Below are positions 1 to 5,146 of a stretch of DNA of 5,146 nucleotides, piece by piece. The number at the start of each line of letters is the position of its first letter. Position 1 is the first letter of the stretch. The translations under genes were made by a program, and so were the position numbers. The DNA lies in NCBI GenBank assembly GCA_003222065.1, contig QHUV01000115.1, positions 1 through 5,146 on the forward strand. Reading direction: 5' to 3'. The notes under the pieces are model-generated. The model was not told where the DNA came from, made no database searches, and saw only the letters and a program-made list of their open reading frames with translations. The stretch is from Gemmatimonadota bacterium (lineage in GTDB: Bacteria; Gemmatimonadota; Gemmatimonadetes; Gemmatimonadales; Gemmatimonadaceae).

Positions 1-1
1 G

Positions 2-604
2 CAGCTCGCCGAAGCGCGGTTAGGCGCGCTGCGGATGCAGCTCAATCCGCACTTTCTCTTCAACAGCCTCAATGCGCTCGCCGTGCTCGTGCGCGATCAG
101 AAGACGCGTGACGCGTCGCGGATGCTCGAGTTGCTCGGTGCCGTCTTGCGTCAAGTGCTGCAAGGAGAGAAGCGGCACGAGGTGGCGCTGAGTGAGGAGC
201 TGCGTTTCATCGAGCAGTACCTCGCCATCGAGCAGGTACGGTTTTCGGATCGACTTCGCGTGCAGTGGTCCATCGATCCAGCCGTCCGCGACGCGCTGGT
301 ACCAGAGTTCATCTTGCAGCCGCTCGTCGAGAATGCCGTTCGCCATGGCATCGCGAAGCGTAGTGAGGCCGGAACGATCGAAGTATCGGCAGCGGCCGAT
401 GGCGAGGATCTCGTCCTGACAGTGCGCGACGATGGGCCGGGTTACCATGGTGAGGTCGGCGCCCCTGGCGTCGGACTCGCCAACACTCGCGCACGATTGG
501 ACACCATATTCGGGGCCGCTGGCCGACTGGAGTTGCGTCCCGGCGAGAATGGAGGCACGATTGCCACCGTCCGATTCCCTTTGCGGCGAAGTCGAGATGC
601 TTGA
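2..604 (+). CDS. LytS/YehU-type sensor histidine kinase, C-terminal part (5' end outside window)
   Basis: The reading frame is open from the window's first bases, so the sensor and membrane part lies upstream and is not visible. The visible 200 residues hold the whole catalytic core of a His_kinase (LytS/YehU) family protein. The phosphoacceptor motif QLNPHFLFNSLNAL has its histidine codon at 50-52. A helical dimerisation segment follows, then a HATPase_c domain with N-box LVENAVRHG, the G1-type motif RDDGPG and the G2-type motif GVGLANTRARL. The protein ends in RFPLRRSRDA before TGA at 602-604. Such kinases autophosphorylate on the histidine and pass the phosphate to a LytTR response regulator, which is encoded next with an 8-nt overlap and is probably translationally coupled. 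The ATG at 35 is internal, since the conserved sequence QLAEARLGALR precedes it in frame. The signal sensed cannot be inferred. Family call is firm. Confidence 0.95.
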   Translation, partial: QLAEARLGALRMQLNPHFLFNSLNALAVLVRDQKTRDASRMLELLGAVLRQVLQGEKRHEVALSEELRFIEQYLAIEQVRFSDRLRVQWSIDPAVRDALVPEFILQPLVENAVRHGIAKRSEAGTIEVSAAADGEDLVLTVRDDGPGYHGEVGAPGVGLANTRARLDTIFGAAGRLELRPGENGGTIATVRFPLRRSRDA

Positions 605-1385
605 AGACATCAGCATTCGTGCATTGATCGCGGACGACGAGCCGTTGGCGCGTCGGGGCATTCGCCAGCTGCTGGCATCGCGCGACGAAGTCGAGGTCGT
701 CGGCGAGGCGCGAAACGGTCGCGAGACCGTCAACGCGGTGCGCAGGCTGCGCCCCGACTTGCTCTTCCTCGACGTGCAGATGCCGGAGCTCGACGGCTTC
801 GGCGTATTGAGCGCACTTGGCCCAGCACAATGTCCCGCGGTCATCTTCGTCACGGCCTACGACGATTTCGCAGTTCGGGCGTTCGAGGCGCACGCCCTGG
901 ATTATCTCGTGAAGCCGGTCGAGGAAGCGCGATTCGGGCAGGCCTTGGACCGAACGCGCGAGCGGATGCGCTCGGTCGCCGCGATGGAGCTATCGCAACG
1001 GCTCTCGTCGCTCTTGAGCGTGGAGCATCAGAAGAGCCTAACGAAAGACGCCAAACAGAGGCTTCTCGTCTCGACGTCAGTGGGTGAGCTCGTGCTCGAC
1101 GCCGAGGAGATCGACTGGATCGAGGCGGACGACTACTACGCGGCCATCTATGCCCGAGGGCGGCGTCATCTCCTGCGCGAGTCATTGGCATCGCTGGAGC
1201 GCCGCCTCGATGCGACGCGCTTCGTGCGCGCTCATCGTGGAGCGATCGTGAACGTCGATCGCATTCGCGAGATGCGCGGCGACGCCGGCGATACGGTGCT
1301 CGTGCTTCGCGACGGAACGCGCGTTCCGGTAAGCCGTCGGCGGCGCGAGCGGGTTTCTCAGCGCCTACAAGTCCTCGCTGGTTGA
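597..1385 (+). CDS. LytTR-family DNA-binding response regulator
   Basis: A 262-residue transcription factor of the LytR/AlgR/YehT type. The receiver domain spans about residues 7-125: acidic pair D13-D14, phosphoacceptor D59 in LFLDVQMPELDG, T86 in VTAYDD and K106 in LVKPV. All the residues a working receiver needs are present. After a helical linker (about 126-152) comes a LytTR DNA-binding domain at about 155-260, with typical IDWIEADDYYAAIY, FVRAHRGAIVNVDRI and GTRVPVSRR segments. Total length is normal for the family. The frame is open further upstream to an ATG at 432, but 597 is chosen. There the protein begins MLEDISIRALIADDEP, exactly where receivers normally start, and the ATG overlaps the kinase stop, as is common for such pairs. 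No strong Shine-Dalgarno is visible, which fits translational coupling. Its target may be the direct repeat just beyond its own stop codon. Confidence 0.96.
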   Translation: MLEDISIRALIADDEPLARRGIRQLLASRDEVEVVGEARNGRETVNAVRRLRPDLLFLDVQMPELDGFGVLSALGPAQCPAVIFVTAYDDFAVRAFEAHALDYLVKPVEEARFGQALDRTRERMRSVAAMELSQRLSSLLSVEHQKSLTKDAKQRLLVSTSVGELVLDAEEIDWIEADDYYAAIYARGRRHLLRESLASLERRLDATRFVRAHRGAIVNVDRIREMRGDAGDTVLVLRDGTRVPVSRRRRERVSQRLQVLAG

Positions 1386-1414
1386 CCGTTCACTGCATGG
1401 CAGCGACCGCTCAC
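1384..1414 (+). promoter_or_regulatory. Candidate LytTR operator: 10-bp direct repeat with 21-bp period
   Basis: GACCGTTCAC at 1384-1393 recurs as GACCGCTCAC at 1405-1414, with one mismatch and exactly 21 bp from start to start. LytTR regulators are known to bind two imperfect 9-bp direct repeats separated by 12-13 bp, with a consensus close to [TA][AC][CA]GTTN[AG][TG]. The inner nonamers here are ACCGTTCAC (8 of 9 consensus positions) and ACCGCTCAC (7 of 9), separated by 12 bp. The site overlaps the regulator's stop codon and ends 72 bp before the start of the downstream membrane protein gene, a plausible place for an activator site. The second copy also forms part of the hairpin at 1401-1430, so the repeat could be coincidental. 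Binding and function are inference. Confidence 0.4.
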
Positions 1415-1430
1415 GGATCGGCGGTTGTTG
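1401..1430 (+). terminator. 10-bp hairpin after the two-component genes, possible terminator without U-tract
   Basis: CAGCGACCGC (1401-1410) pairs along its whole length with GCGGTTGTTG (1421-1430) across a 10-nt loop. Two of the ten pairs are G-U when read as + strand RNA, so the structure suits a rightward transcript better than a leftward one. It lies 15 nt after the regulator's stop codon. No T-run follows, so it is not a classical intrinsic terminator. It could protect a 3' end, cause partial termination, or be a by-product of the direct repeat it overlaps. Confidence 0.35.
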
Positions 1431-1477
1431 GCGCTCGGCACTTGGCGTGAGAATATGCGAACGATAGCCCAGACCTC

Positions 1478-1482
1478 GGAGG
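1478..1482 (+). promoter_or_regulatory. Shine-Dalgarno of the DUF1624/HGSNAT-type gene
   Basis: GGAGG lies 4 nt before the ATG at 1487. It is the clearest ribosome binding site in the window and fixes the start of the membrane protein. The other complete genes here have weak or coupled starts. Confidence 0.75.
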
Positions 1483-1486
1483 CGAA

Positions 1487-2677
1487 ATGACGTCGTCGTC
1501 GGTCGGCAGGCGCGCAGCGTCCTACGATAAAGCGGTCCTTACGCCGGCGCGCACGGAGTCCCGCATCGATTCGCTCGATCTGATTCGGGGCGTCGTGCTG
1601 ATTCTCATGGCGATCGATCACGTGCGGGTGTACTCCGGCATCCCGGCTGGGGGTCCGACGCCTGGCATCTTCTTTACGCGTTGGGTGACGCACTTCTGTG
1701 CGCCCGCCTTTGCATTTCTCGCCGGCACCGGCGCCTATCTCCTGAGCCGAAAGCTTCAGGACACACGCGCTCTCGCGCGCTTTCTCGCGACGCGCGGGCT
1801 GCTGCTCGTGGCACTGGAGCTCACGGTGCTTCACGTCGCCTGGACGTTCAGGTTCGACTTCACTCATCTCCTGGCTGGCGTCATCTGGATGCTTGGATGG
1901 TCGATGGTGCTCATGGCGGCGCTGGTTCAGCTTCCGGCGGCTGTCGTTGGCGCGATCGGTCTGATCTTGATCTTTGGCCAGAATCTCATCACCCCGCTCG
2001 CGCAATCGATGCCGTCGTGGACGCAATGGTTCTGGCAATTCCTGTATCTCGGCGGGGAGGTGAAGGTCGGTGCGGTATCCATCTCGATTCTCTACGTGCT
2101 CGTTCCGTGGATCGGCGTCATGGCTGCCGGCTACGGCTTTGGAACGATCGTCGTCCGGGCGCCCGAACAGCGGCACCGGCTTTATCTCCAGATCGGACTC
2201 GGGGCGACGGCATTGTATGCGATCATCGCTGCCATTTTCGTCGCCACGCACCCGGCGCCTAACGGTGGGCCGCCAGCGCTCCTGCGGGCACTGAACCAGA
2301 ACAAGTATCCTGCGTCGCAGCTGTTTCTGATGATGACCCTCGGCCCAACAATCGCGCTGCTGCCACTGGCGGAGCGGGCGCGTGGCTGGGTTGCGCGTGC
2401 CGTCACCACTGTCGGGCGCGTGCCGATGTTCTACTACCTGCTGCACATCCCGCTCATTCACGCCACGGCGCTCGTCGTCTGGCTCATTCGTGACGGAAAG
2501 GTCAACGCAACTCGCTTCGACTCTGCGCCCTTCGTCTCGATCCCGCCCACCGATCGTTGGAGTTTGGGACTGCTATACCTCGTGTTCGCGATCGTGATTG
2601 CGATTCTGTATGTGCCGTGTCGCTGGTACGCGGCGCGCAAGAGTCAGCGCGCGGCGTGGTGGATGCGCTACATCTGA
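1487..2677 (+). CDS. DUF1624 / HGSNAT-catalytic-domain-type multi-pass membrane protein
   Basis: A 396-residue integral membrane protein with roughly ten hydrophobic segments, for example about residues 31-49, 70-87, 104-121, 127-148, 150-168, 196-222 and 236-254, with more in the last third. The N-terminal signature RIDSLDLIRGVVLILMAIDH and the following FFTRWVTHFCAPAFAFLAG are typical of the bacterial DUF1624 (COG3503) family. That family is related to the catalytic domain of heparan-alpha-glucosaminide N-acetyltransferase, which passes acetyl groups from cytosolic acetyl-CoA to an amino sugar across a membrane. Candidate catalytic histidines are H45 and H69, but I cannot align them with certainty. 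The true substrate of the bacterial members is generally unknown; a cell-envelope or imported sugar is a guess. A GGAGG site supports the start. It is 21 bp from the VOC gene and follows the two-component genes, whose candidate operator lies just upstream. Confidence 0.9.
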   Translation: MTSSSVGRRAASYDKAVLTPARTESRIDSLDLIRGVVLILMAIDHVRVYSGIPAGGPTPGIFFTRWVTHFCAPAFAFLAGTGAYLLSRKLQDTRALARFLATRGLLLVALELTVLHVAWTFRFDFTHLLAGVIWMLGWSMVLMAALVQLPAAVVGAIGLILIFGQNLITPLAQSMPSWTQWFWQFLYLGGEVKVGAVSISILYVLVPWIGVMAAGYGFGTIVVRAPEQRHRLYLQIGLGATALYAIIAAIFVATHPAPNGGPPALLRALNQNKYPASQLFLMMTLGPTIALLPLAERARGWVARAVTTVGRVPMFYYLLHIPLIHATALVVWLIRDGKVNATRFDSAPFVSIPPTDRWSLGLLYLVFAIVIAILYVPCRWYAARKSQRAAWWMRYI

Positions 2678-2698
2678 GCCGGCTGCCTCGTTGGTACG

Positions 2699-3472
2699 AT
2701 GAGCGAGATTGATCGTGACAATGGTGCGACGATCGTCGCGCCCGTAATGCGCTATCTCGGCGTCGAGGATGCCCAGCGAAGCGTGGCCTTCTTTCGGGAC
2801 GTTCTTGGCTTCGACGTTCGGGAAACCGTCGACGAGCGGGGCGAGCGCGTACTGGAAGCGACGCAGGGCGCGGCACGCCTCCAGCTCGGGACGCACGACG
2901 CCGCGCCCGACGACTGGAGCGACCGCCGGGCGCTGGGTAACGCAATCGTGTTCTTCGAGACGAACGATGTCGCGGCGATGCATGACGCCGTGCGCCGGCG
3001 TGGCGGGGCGCCGAGCGATGTCGAGAAGGTGAATTGGATCAAGATGAGCATGTTCGAAATCCGTGACCCGGATGGCCACACGCTCTGGTTCGGCCAGTCC
3101 TACCATCGCGACTCGCCGACGACTCCTCGCCCGATGATGCAGAAGGCCGAGCCACAACTCCCGCACGACGACGTTGCCCGCGGCGTTGCCTACTATCAAG
3201 ACGTGCTCGGCTTCAAGATCAACTATCAGCAGCACGATCTCGGCGTCATGGATCGAGACGAGATCACCTTGCTGCTCGTTGCGAGAACCGAGCAGCAAGG
3301 AATCGCCGCCGCCTACATCTTCGTCCAGAACGTTGACGCGCTCTATGCGGAGTTGCGAGGGAAGGGAGCCAATGTCGACGGCCGACCGGTGAGCCATCCC
3401 TGGGGCTTGCGCGATTTCAGCATCGTGGATCTCGAAAGAAATCGGCTGACTTTCGGACAACCTTTCGAATGA
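2699..3472 (+). CDS. Tandem-domain VOC (glyoxalase / bleomycin-resistance) superfamily protein
   Basis: A soluble 257-residue protein with two vicinal-oxygen-chelate modules. Domain 1 (about 14-134) opens with MRYLGVEDAQRSVAFFRDVLGF and closes with IRDPDGHTLWFGQ. Domain 2 (about 150-257) opens with PQLPHDDVARGVAYYQDVLGF and closes with VDLERNRLTFGQPFE. The 'FYxDVLGF' and 'DPDG' hallmarks identify the fold. Each half carries the paired beta-alpha-beta-beta-beta pattern of this superfamily, which includes glyoxalase I, extradiol dioxygenases and antibiotic-sequestering proteins. Both domains end in FGQ where metal-dependent members often place a glutamate, so metal binding and catalysis are uncertain and a binding role is possible. 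There is no clear Shine-Dalgarno. The start at 2699 is chosen because it leaves a short normal leader before domain 1; ATG 2747 (residue 17) would trim the first strand. The 21-bp gap from the acyltransferase gene suggests a shared transcript. Specific substrate unknown. Confidence 0.92.
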   Translation: MSEIDRDNGATIVAPVMRYLGVEDAQRSVAFFRDVLGFDVRETVDERGERVLEATQGAARLQLGTHDAAPDDWSDRRALGNAIVFFETNDVAAMHDAVRRRGGAPSDVEKVNWIKMSMFEIRDPDGHTLWFGQSYHRDSPTTPRPMMQKAEPQLPHDDVARGVAYYQDVLGFKINYQQHDLGVMDRDEITLLLVARTEQQGIAAAYIFVQNVDALYAELRGKGANVDGRPVSHPWGLRDFSIVDLERNRLTFGQPFE

Positions 3473-3480
3473 GTGTCATT

Positions 3481-3534
3481 CCGAGCGCAGCGAGGGGCCG
3501 CTGAAACCACTGACACGGCGCTGAGACCACTGAC
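3481..3534 (+). repeat. Left arm of 54-nt inverted repeat
   Basis: Compared without gaps to the reverse complement of 3689-3742, 49 of 54 positions match. The first 28 bases, from CCGAGCGCAGCGAGGGGCCG onward, are identical. The arm itself contains a tandem pair of period 20: CTGAAACCACTGAC at 3501-3514 and CTGAGACCACTGAC at 3521-3534. Beyond the arm, similarity resumes after a 17-nt extra stretch (3535-3551): GGGCTCC at 3552-3558 matches GGAGCCC at 3682-3688 in inverted form. Confidence 0.9.
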
Positions 3535-3536
3535 TC

Positions 3537-3584
3537 GCTCCTCAGCGGTGGGGGCTCCACGCACCGAGGAGCATCTTGTTTTTT
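3537..3584 (+). terminator. Intrinsic terminator for the acyltransferase-VOC transcript
   Basis: GCTCCTC (3537-3543) pairs perfectly with GAGGAGC (3566-3572). Inside it, GGTG (3547-3550) can pair with CACC (3562-3565), closing an 11-nt loop. The stem is followed by ATCTTGTTTTTT, with six consecutive T at 3579-3584. This is the expected shape of a rho-independent terminator for rightward transcription, 64 nt after the VOC stop codon. It is built from repeat sequence: the 5' half of the stem lies in the 17-nt stretch that the right arm of the inverted repeat lacks. Confidence 0.6.
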
Positions 3585-3688
3585 GTTCAACTGCCTCGGG
3601 AAGCTTCCAAAGGCCAGGGAAACGTCCCGCCGCATTTCACAAATTCAAAACATCACTGGGGCGCGGAGCTCTCCTGCGCACGGAGCCC

Positions 3689-3742
3689 GTCAGCGGTTTC
3701 AGGGCAGTGTCAGCGGTTTCAGCGGCCCCTCGCTGCGCTCGG
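3689..3742 (-). repeat. Right arm of 54-nt inverted repeat
   Basis: Inverted partner of 3481-3534 (49/54 match). It contains two exact copies of GTCAGCGGTTTCAG, at 3689-3702 and 3709-3722, exactly 20 bp apart. At its outer end, GGCCCC (3724-3729) and GGGGCC (3741-3746) can form a small local hairpin with an 11-nt loop. Confidence 0.9.
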
Positions 3743-3820
3743 GGCCAGTGCTATTTGAAGTCGCTCGGCGCTCGCTCCTGCTCCTTTGCCATCCCGAAAT
3801 TCCGCGAAGAATCCTTATTT

Positions 3821-3848
3821 GGAGTCGCAAGCGCTGCGCGCTTGCTCC
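3821..3848 (-). terminator. GC-rich hairpin downstream of the amidohydrolase gene
   Basis: GCAAGCGC (3827-3834) and GCGCTTGC (3838-3845) form a perfect 8-bp stem with a 3-nt loop, extended by GGA (3821-3823) with TCC (3846-3848) across a 3-nt bulge. It lies about 40 nt past the stop codon of the minus-strand gene. No T-tract follows in that direction, so a terminator role is only possible; it may simply be part of the dispersed repeat. Confidence 0.3.
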
Positions 3849-3883
3849 TACTCGTCGCTTCGCTCCTCGGAGTGACACAAGAG

Positions 3884-5146
3884 TTAGTGCGTCGCCGACT
3901 TCGGCTTGATGGTTGGATACTTGATGCCAAGCTGCTCGAGATACGTGCCGTACTTTGACGGGTTGTAGTAGTACGCGCGCATTGCGGGCCGGTACTTCGC
4001 CATGATGTCGGCGTTGAGGAAAGTTGGGGGTTGATCGGTGGGTGAGAGGAAGCTCTTGTACTTCCTGTTCTTCGTTTGCACGTCGCGGAAATAGGTCCAC
4101 GCATCGGCGACAACCTGCGGTTGGGTAAGCACGTCGAGCAGCGTCAGCGCCTGTACCTTCGCGCCAGCCAGCGTTCCCTTGTGCGCGAGAGGCGTCGCCA
4201 TGGCGATCGCGTTGGCCCACATGTGGCCCGGAAGACCCGGTACGTTTGCCGGATATCGCAGCGTAACGGTCGGCACGTTCCACGACACGTCGCCGATATC
4301 ATCCGATCCGCCGCCAAGCCAATTCTCTAACGAGTCTCTCCCGCGCAGCGGCGCGATCTCTTTCCGCAATCCCGTTGTCGGCGCGTTGACTTCAGCTTGA
4401 ACGGCGCGGGCGAAGGCCTGGTCGTCCTCGGTCCATTGCGGCAGTCCGACGCGCTTGATGTTCTCATAGGTCGCCTCGGCGATCGGCTTGTTGAAGTACC
4501 CGTCCCATGCCGAGCCGAGAATGCGCACGTCCGCCAGCTTCGTATCGGTCATCAACGCCGCGCCCTGGGCGATACGCTTTGCTGTCTCGAAGAGCTCCAG
4601 CGTCTTGTCGTAGTCCTGCTCGCGGAAATAGAACCAGATCGAGGCGCGGCTCGGAACGACGTTAGGCTGATCGCCGCCGTCCTTGATCACGTAGTGCGAG
4701 CGCGCCTGCGGGCGGATGTGCTCGCGCCTAAACTCCCAGCCCTGGCCCATGAGCATGACCGCATCCAGAGCACTGTGGCCGCGCCATGGCGCGCCAGCGG
4801 CATGCGCCGAGAGGCCCTCGAAGCGAAACTCGGCCGACAGCAGCGCGCTCTGACCGCCGGCGCCCCAGGAAACACCGAGGTCGTCCCCAACATGCGTGAA
4901 GAGAACTACGTCGACGTCCTTGAACACGCCAGCCCTAACGAGGAAGGCCTTTCCCGCGAGTTGCTCCTCGGCGACGCCGGGCCAGAGCACGAGCGTGCCA
5001 GGCATCTTTTCGCGTTGCATGATCTCCTTCACCGTGAGCGCCGCGGCGATGTTCACGGCCTGGCCTGAATTGTGCCCCTCGCCGTGGCCCGGTGCGCCAT
5101 CGATTATCGGCTCGTGCCACGCCACCGCGGGTTTGTTGCTCGCCTG
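3884..5146 (-). CDS. M20 family metallo-amidohydrolase, AbgB-like (5' end outside window)
   Basis: The frame runs from the right edge to TAA at 3886-3884, giving 420 visible residues. The GTG at 5125 is not the true start: QASNKPAVAWHEPIIDGAPG is continuous family sequence across it. By comparison with full-length relatives, some tens of N-terminal residues are missing, perhaps including a signal peptide. Visible M20 features, numbered from the edge: metal-site motif GHGEGHNSG (H21, H25), the acidic pair in GVAEEQLAGKA (E60-E61), H85 in LFTHVG, a dimerisation/lid domain from about 104 with SAHAAGAPWRG (H115), GGGSDDIGD (278-286), and the last ligand-type histidine H308 in GLPGHMWANA. Relatives such as AbgB hydrolyse amide bonds, for example in p-aminobenzoyl-glutamate; the real substrate here is unknown. 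A glutamate (E23) sits where many relatives have a metal-binding cysteine. It converges on the VOC gene across the repeat region. Confidence 0.93.
   Translation of the reverse strand, partial: QASNKPAVAWHEPIIDGAPGHGEGHNSGQAVNIAAALTVKEIMQREKMPGTLVLWPGVAEEQLAGKAFLVRAGVFKDVDVVLFTHVGDDLGVSWGAGGQSALLSAEFRFEGLSAHAAGAPWRGHSALDAVMLMGQGWEFRREHIRPQARSHYVIKDGGDQPNVVPSRASIWFYFREQDYDKTLELFETAKRIAQGAALMTDTKLADVRILGSAWDGYFNKPIAEATYENIKRVGLPQWTEDDQAFARAVQAEVNAPTTGLRKEIAPLRGRDSLENWLGGGSDDIGDVSWNVPTVTLRYPANVPGLPGHMWANAIAMATPLAHKGTLAGAKVQALTLLDVLTQPQVVADAWTYFRDVQTKNRKYKSFLSPTDQPPTFLNADIMAKYRPAMRAYYYNPSKYGTYLEQLGIKYPTIKPKSATH

Larger units (their letters stand above)
3473..3883. repeat. Intergenic nested inverted-repeat region between converging genes
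   Basis: This 411-bp gap holds no credible gene. It starts directly after the VOC stop codon and ends at the amidohydrolase stop codon. The outer ends are inverted: GTGTCATTCCGAG (3473-3485) against CTCGGAGTGACAC (3866-3878), 12 of 13 matching. Inside is a larger inverted repeat (separate entry), an intrinsic-terminator-like hairpin, and two loosely similar segments starting near 3751 and 3814, both reading TATTTG(A/G)AGTCGC. From memory, the left end belongs to a kind of dispersed intergenic repeat whose conceptual translation gives CHSERSEE-like peptides, common in several GC-rich phyla. I could not search for copies. No transposase and no evident target-site duplication are present. Confidence 0.8.

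Noticed and set aside
432..596. Upstream extension of the response regulator to ATG 432
   Set aside because: The extra 55 residues have no receiver similarity and overlap the conserved kinase ATPase domain; the receiver begins properly at ATG 597.
20..853. 277-codon minus-strand open frame
   Set aside because: Lies opposite the conserved kinase and regulator domains; composition is that of an antisense shadow in GC-rich DNA, with no recognisable domain.
1425..1468. Sigma-70-like promoters before the DUF1624 gene (TTGTTG/GAGAAT or TTGGCG/GATAGC)
   Set aside because: Matches to consensus are poor or badly spaced, and promoter consensus for this phylum is uncertain; not listed as a feature.
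1358..2461. 367-codon minus-strand open frame
   Set aside because: Opposite the membrane protein gene, extremely rich in Arg, Asp and Glu with no recognisable domain; typical shadow of a hydrophobic gene in GC-rich DNA.
2573..3460. 295-codon minus-strand open frame
   Set aside because: Opposite the VOC gene, whose two domains are clearly coded on the + strand; no domain recognised in the shadow.
3599..3628. Small palindromes GGAAGCTTCC and GGGA-AACG-TCCC in the centre of the element
   Set aside because: Short and isolated; expected by chance at this length and without a following T-run.
3473..3883. CRISPR array
   Set aside because: The 20-bp-period repeats occur only in pairs, lack unique spacers of normal length, and belong to a large inverted repeat; no cas genes are present.
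3466..3890. Target-site duplication flanking the inverted-repeat element
   Set aside because: Bases immediately outside the 13-bp ends (…CGAATGA and AAGAGTTA…) show no convincing direct repeat, so recent transposition is not supported.
3473..3958. Plus-strand open frame beginning in the repeat (MSFRAQRGAAETTD...)
   Set aside because: It is a translation of the inverted-repeat element and then runs antisense into the amidohydrolase; such peptides are typical artefacts of this repeat type.
4397..5068. 223-codon plus-strand open frame
   Set aside because: Antisense to the conserved amidohydrolase core; no independent family signal.

Overview
The window is GC-rich, tightly packed bacterial chromosome: two genes cut by the window edges, three complete genes, and one repeat-filled gap between converging genes. 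GC-rich codon use, a LytTR-type two-component system, a DUF1624/HGSNAT-type membrane acyltransferase, a tandem VOC protein and an AbgB-like M20 amidohydrolase fit a soil or sediment bacterium of the Gemmatimonadota/Acidobacteriota kind. The intergenic repeat, which begins GTGTCATTCCGAGCGCAGCG, points the same way. This placement is an impression from memory, not a search result.

Layout. At 2-604 (+) is the C-terminal part of a LytS/YehU-type sensor histidine kinase. It overlaps by 8 nt its partner, a LytTR-family response regulator at 597-1385 (+). A 101-bp gap follows. It holds a strong hairpin (1401-1430) and, overlapping it, a 10-bp direct repeat with a 21-bp period whose sequence and spacing resemble a LytTR operator. 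Next, behind a good Shine-Dalgarno, is a multi-pass DUF1624/HGSNAT-type membrane protein (1487-2677, +). A two-domain glyoxalase/bleomycin-resistance (VOC) protein (2699-3472, +) follows 21 bp later, probably in the same transcript. From the right edge, a partial M20 amidohydrolase (3884-5146, -) runs toward them.

The 411-bp space between the converging genes (3473-3883) is wholly repetitive. It is bounded by 13-bp inverted ends (12/13 match). It contains a nested 54-nt inverted repeat (49/54 match) whose arms each carry two copies of a roughly 20-bp-period element, plus several hairpins. One hairpin is followed by a T-rich tract and looks like the intrinsic terminator of the + strand genes.

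How the genes may work together: kinase and regulator form one signalling unit. The operator-like repeat suggests, as inference only, that this unit controls the membrane acyltransferase and VOC genes directly downstream. I see no defence system, CRISPR array, transposase, tRNA or rRNA. The most interesting material is non-coding: the candidate LytTR site and the nested inverted-repeat element.
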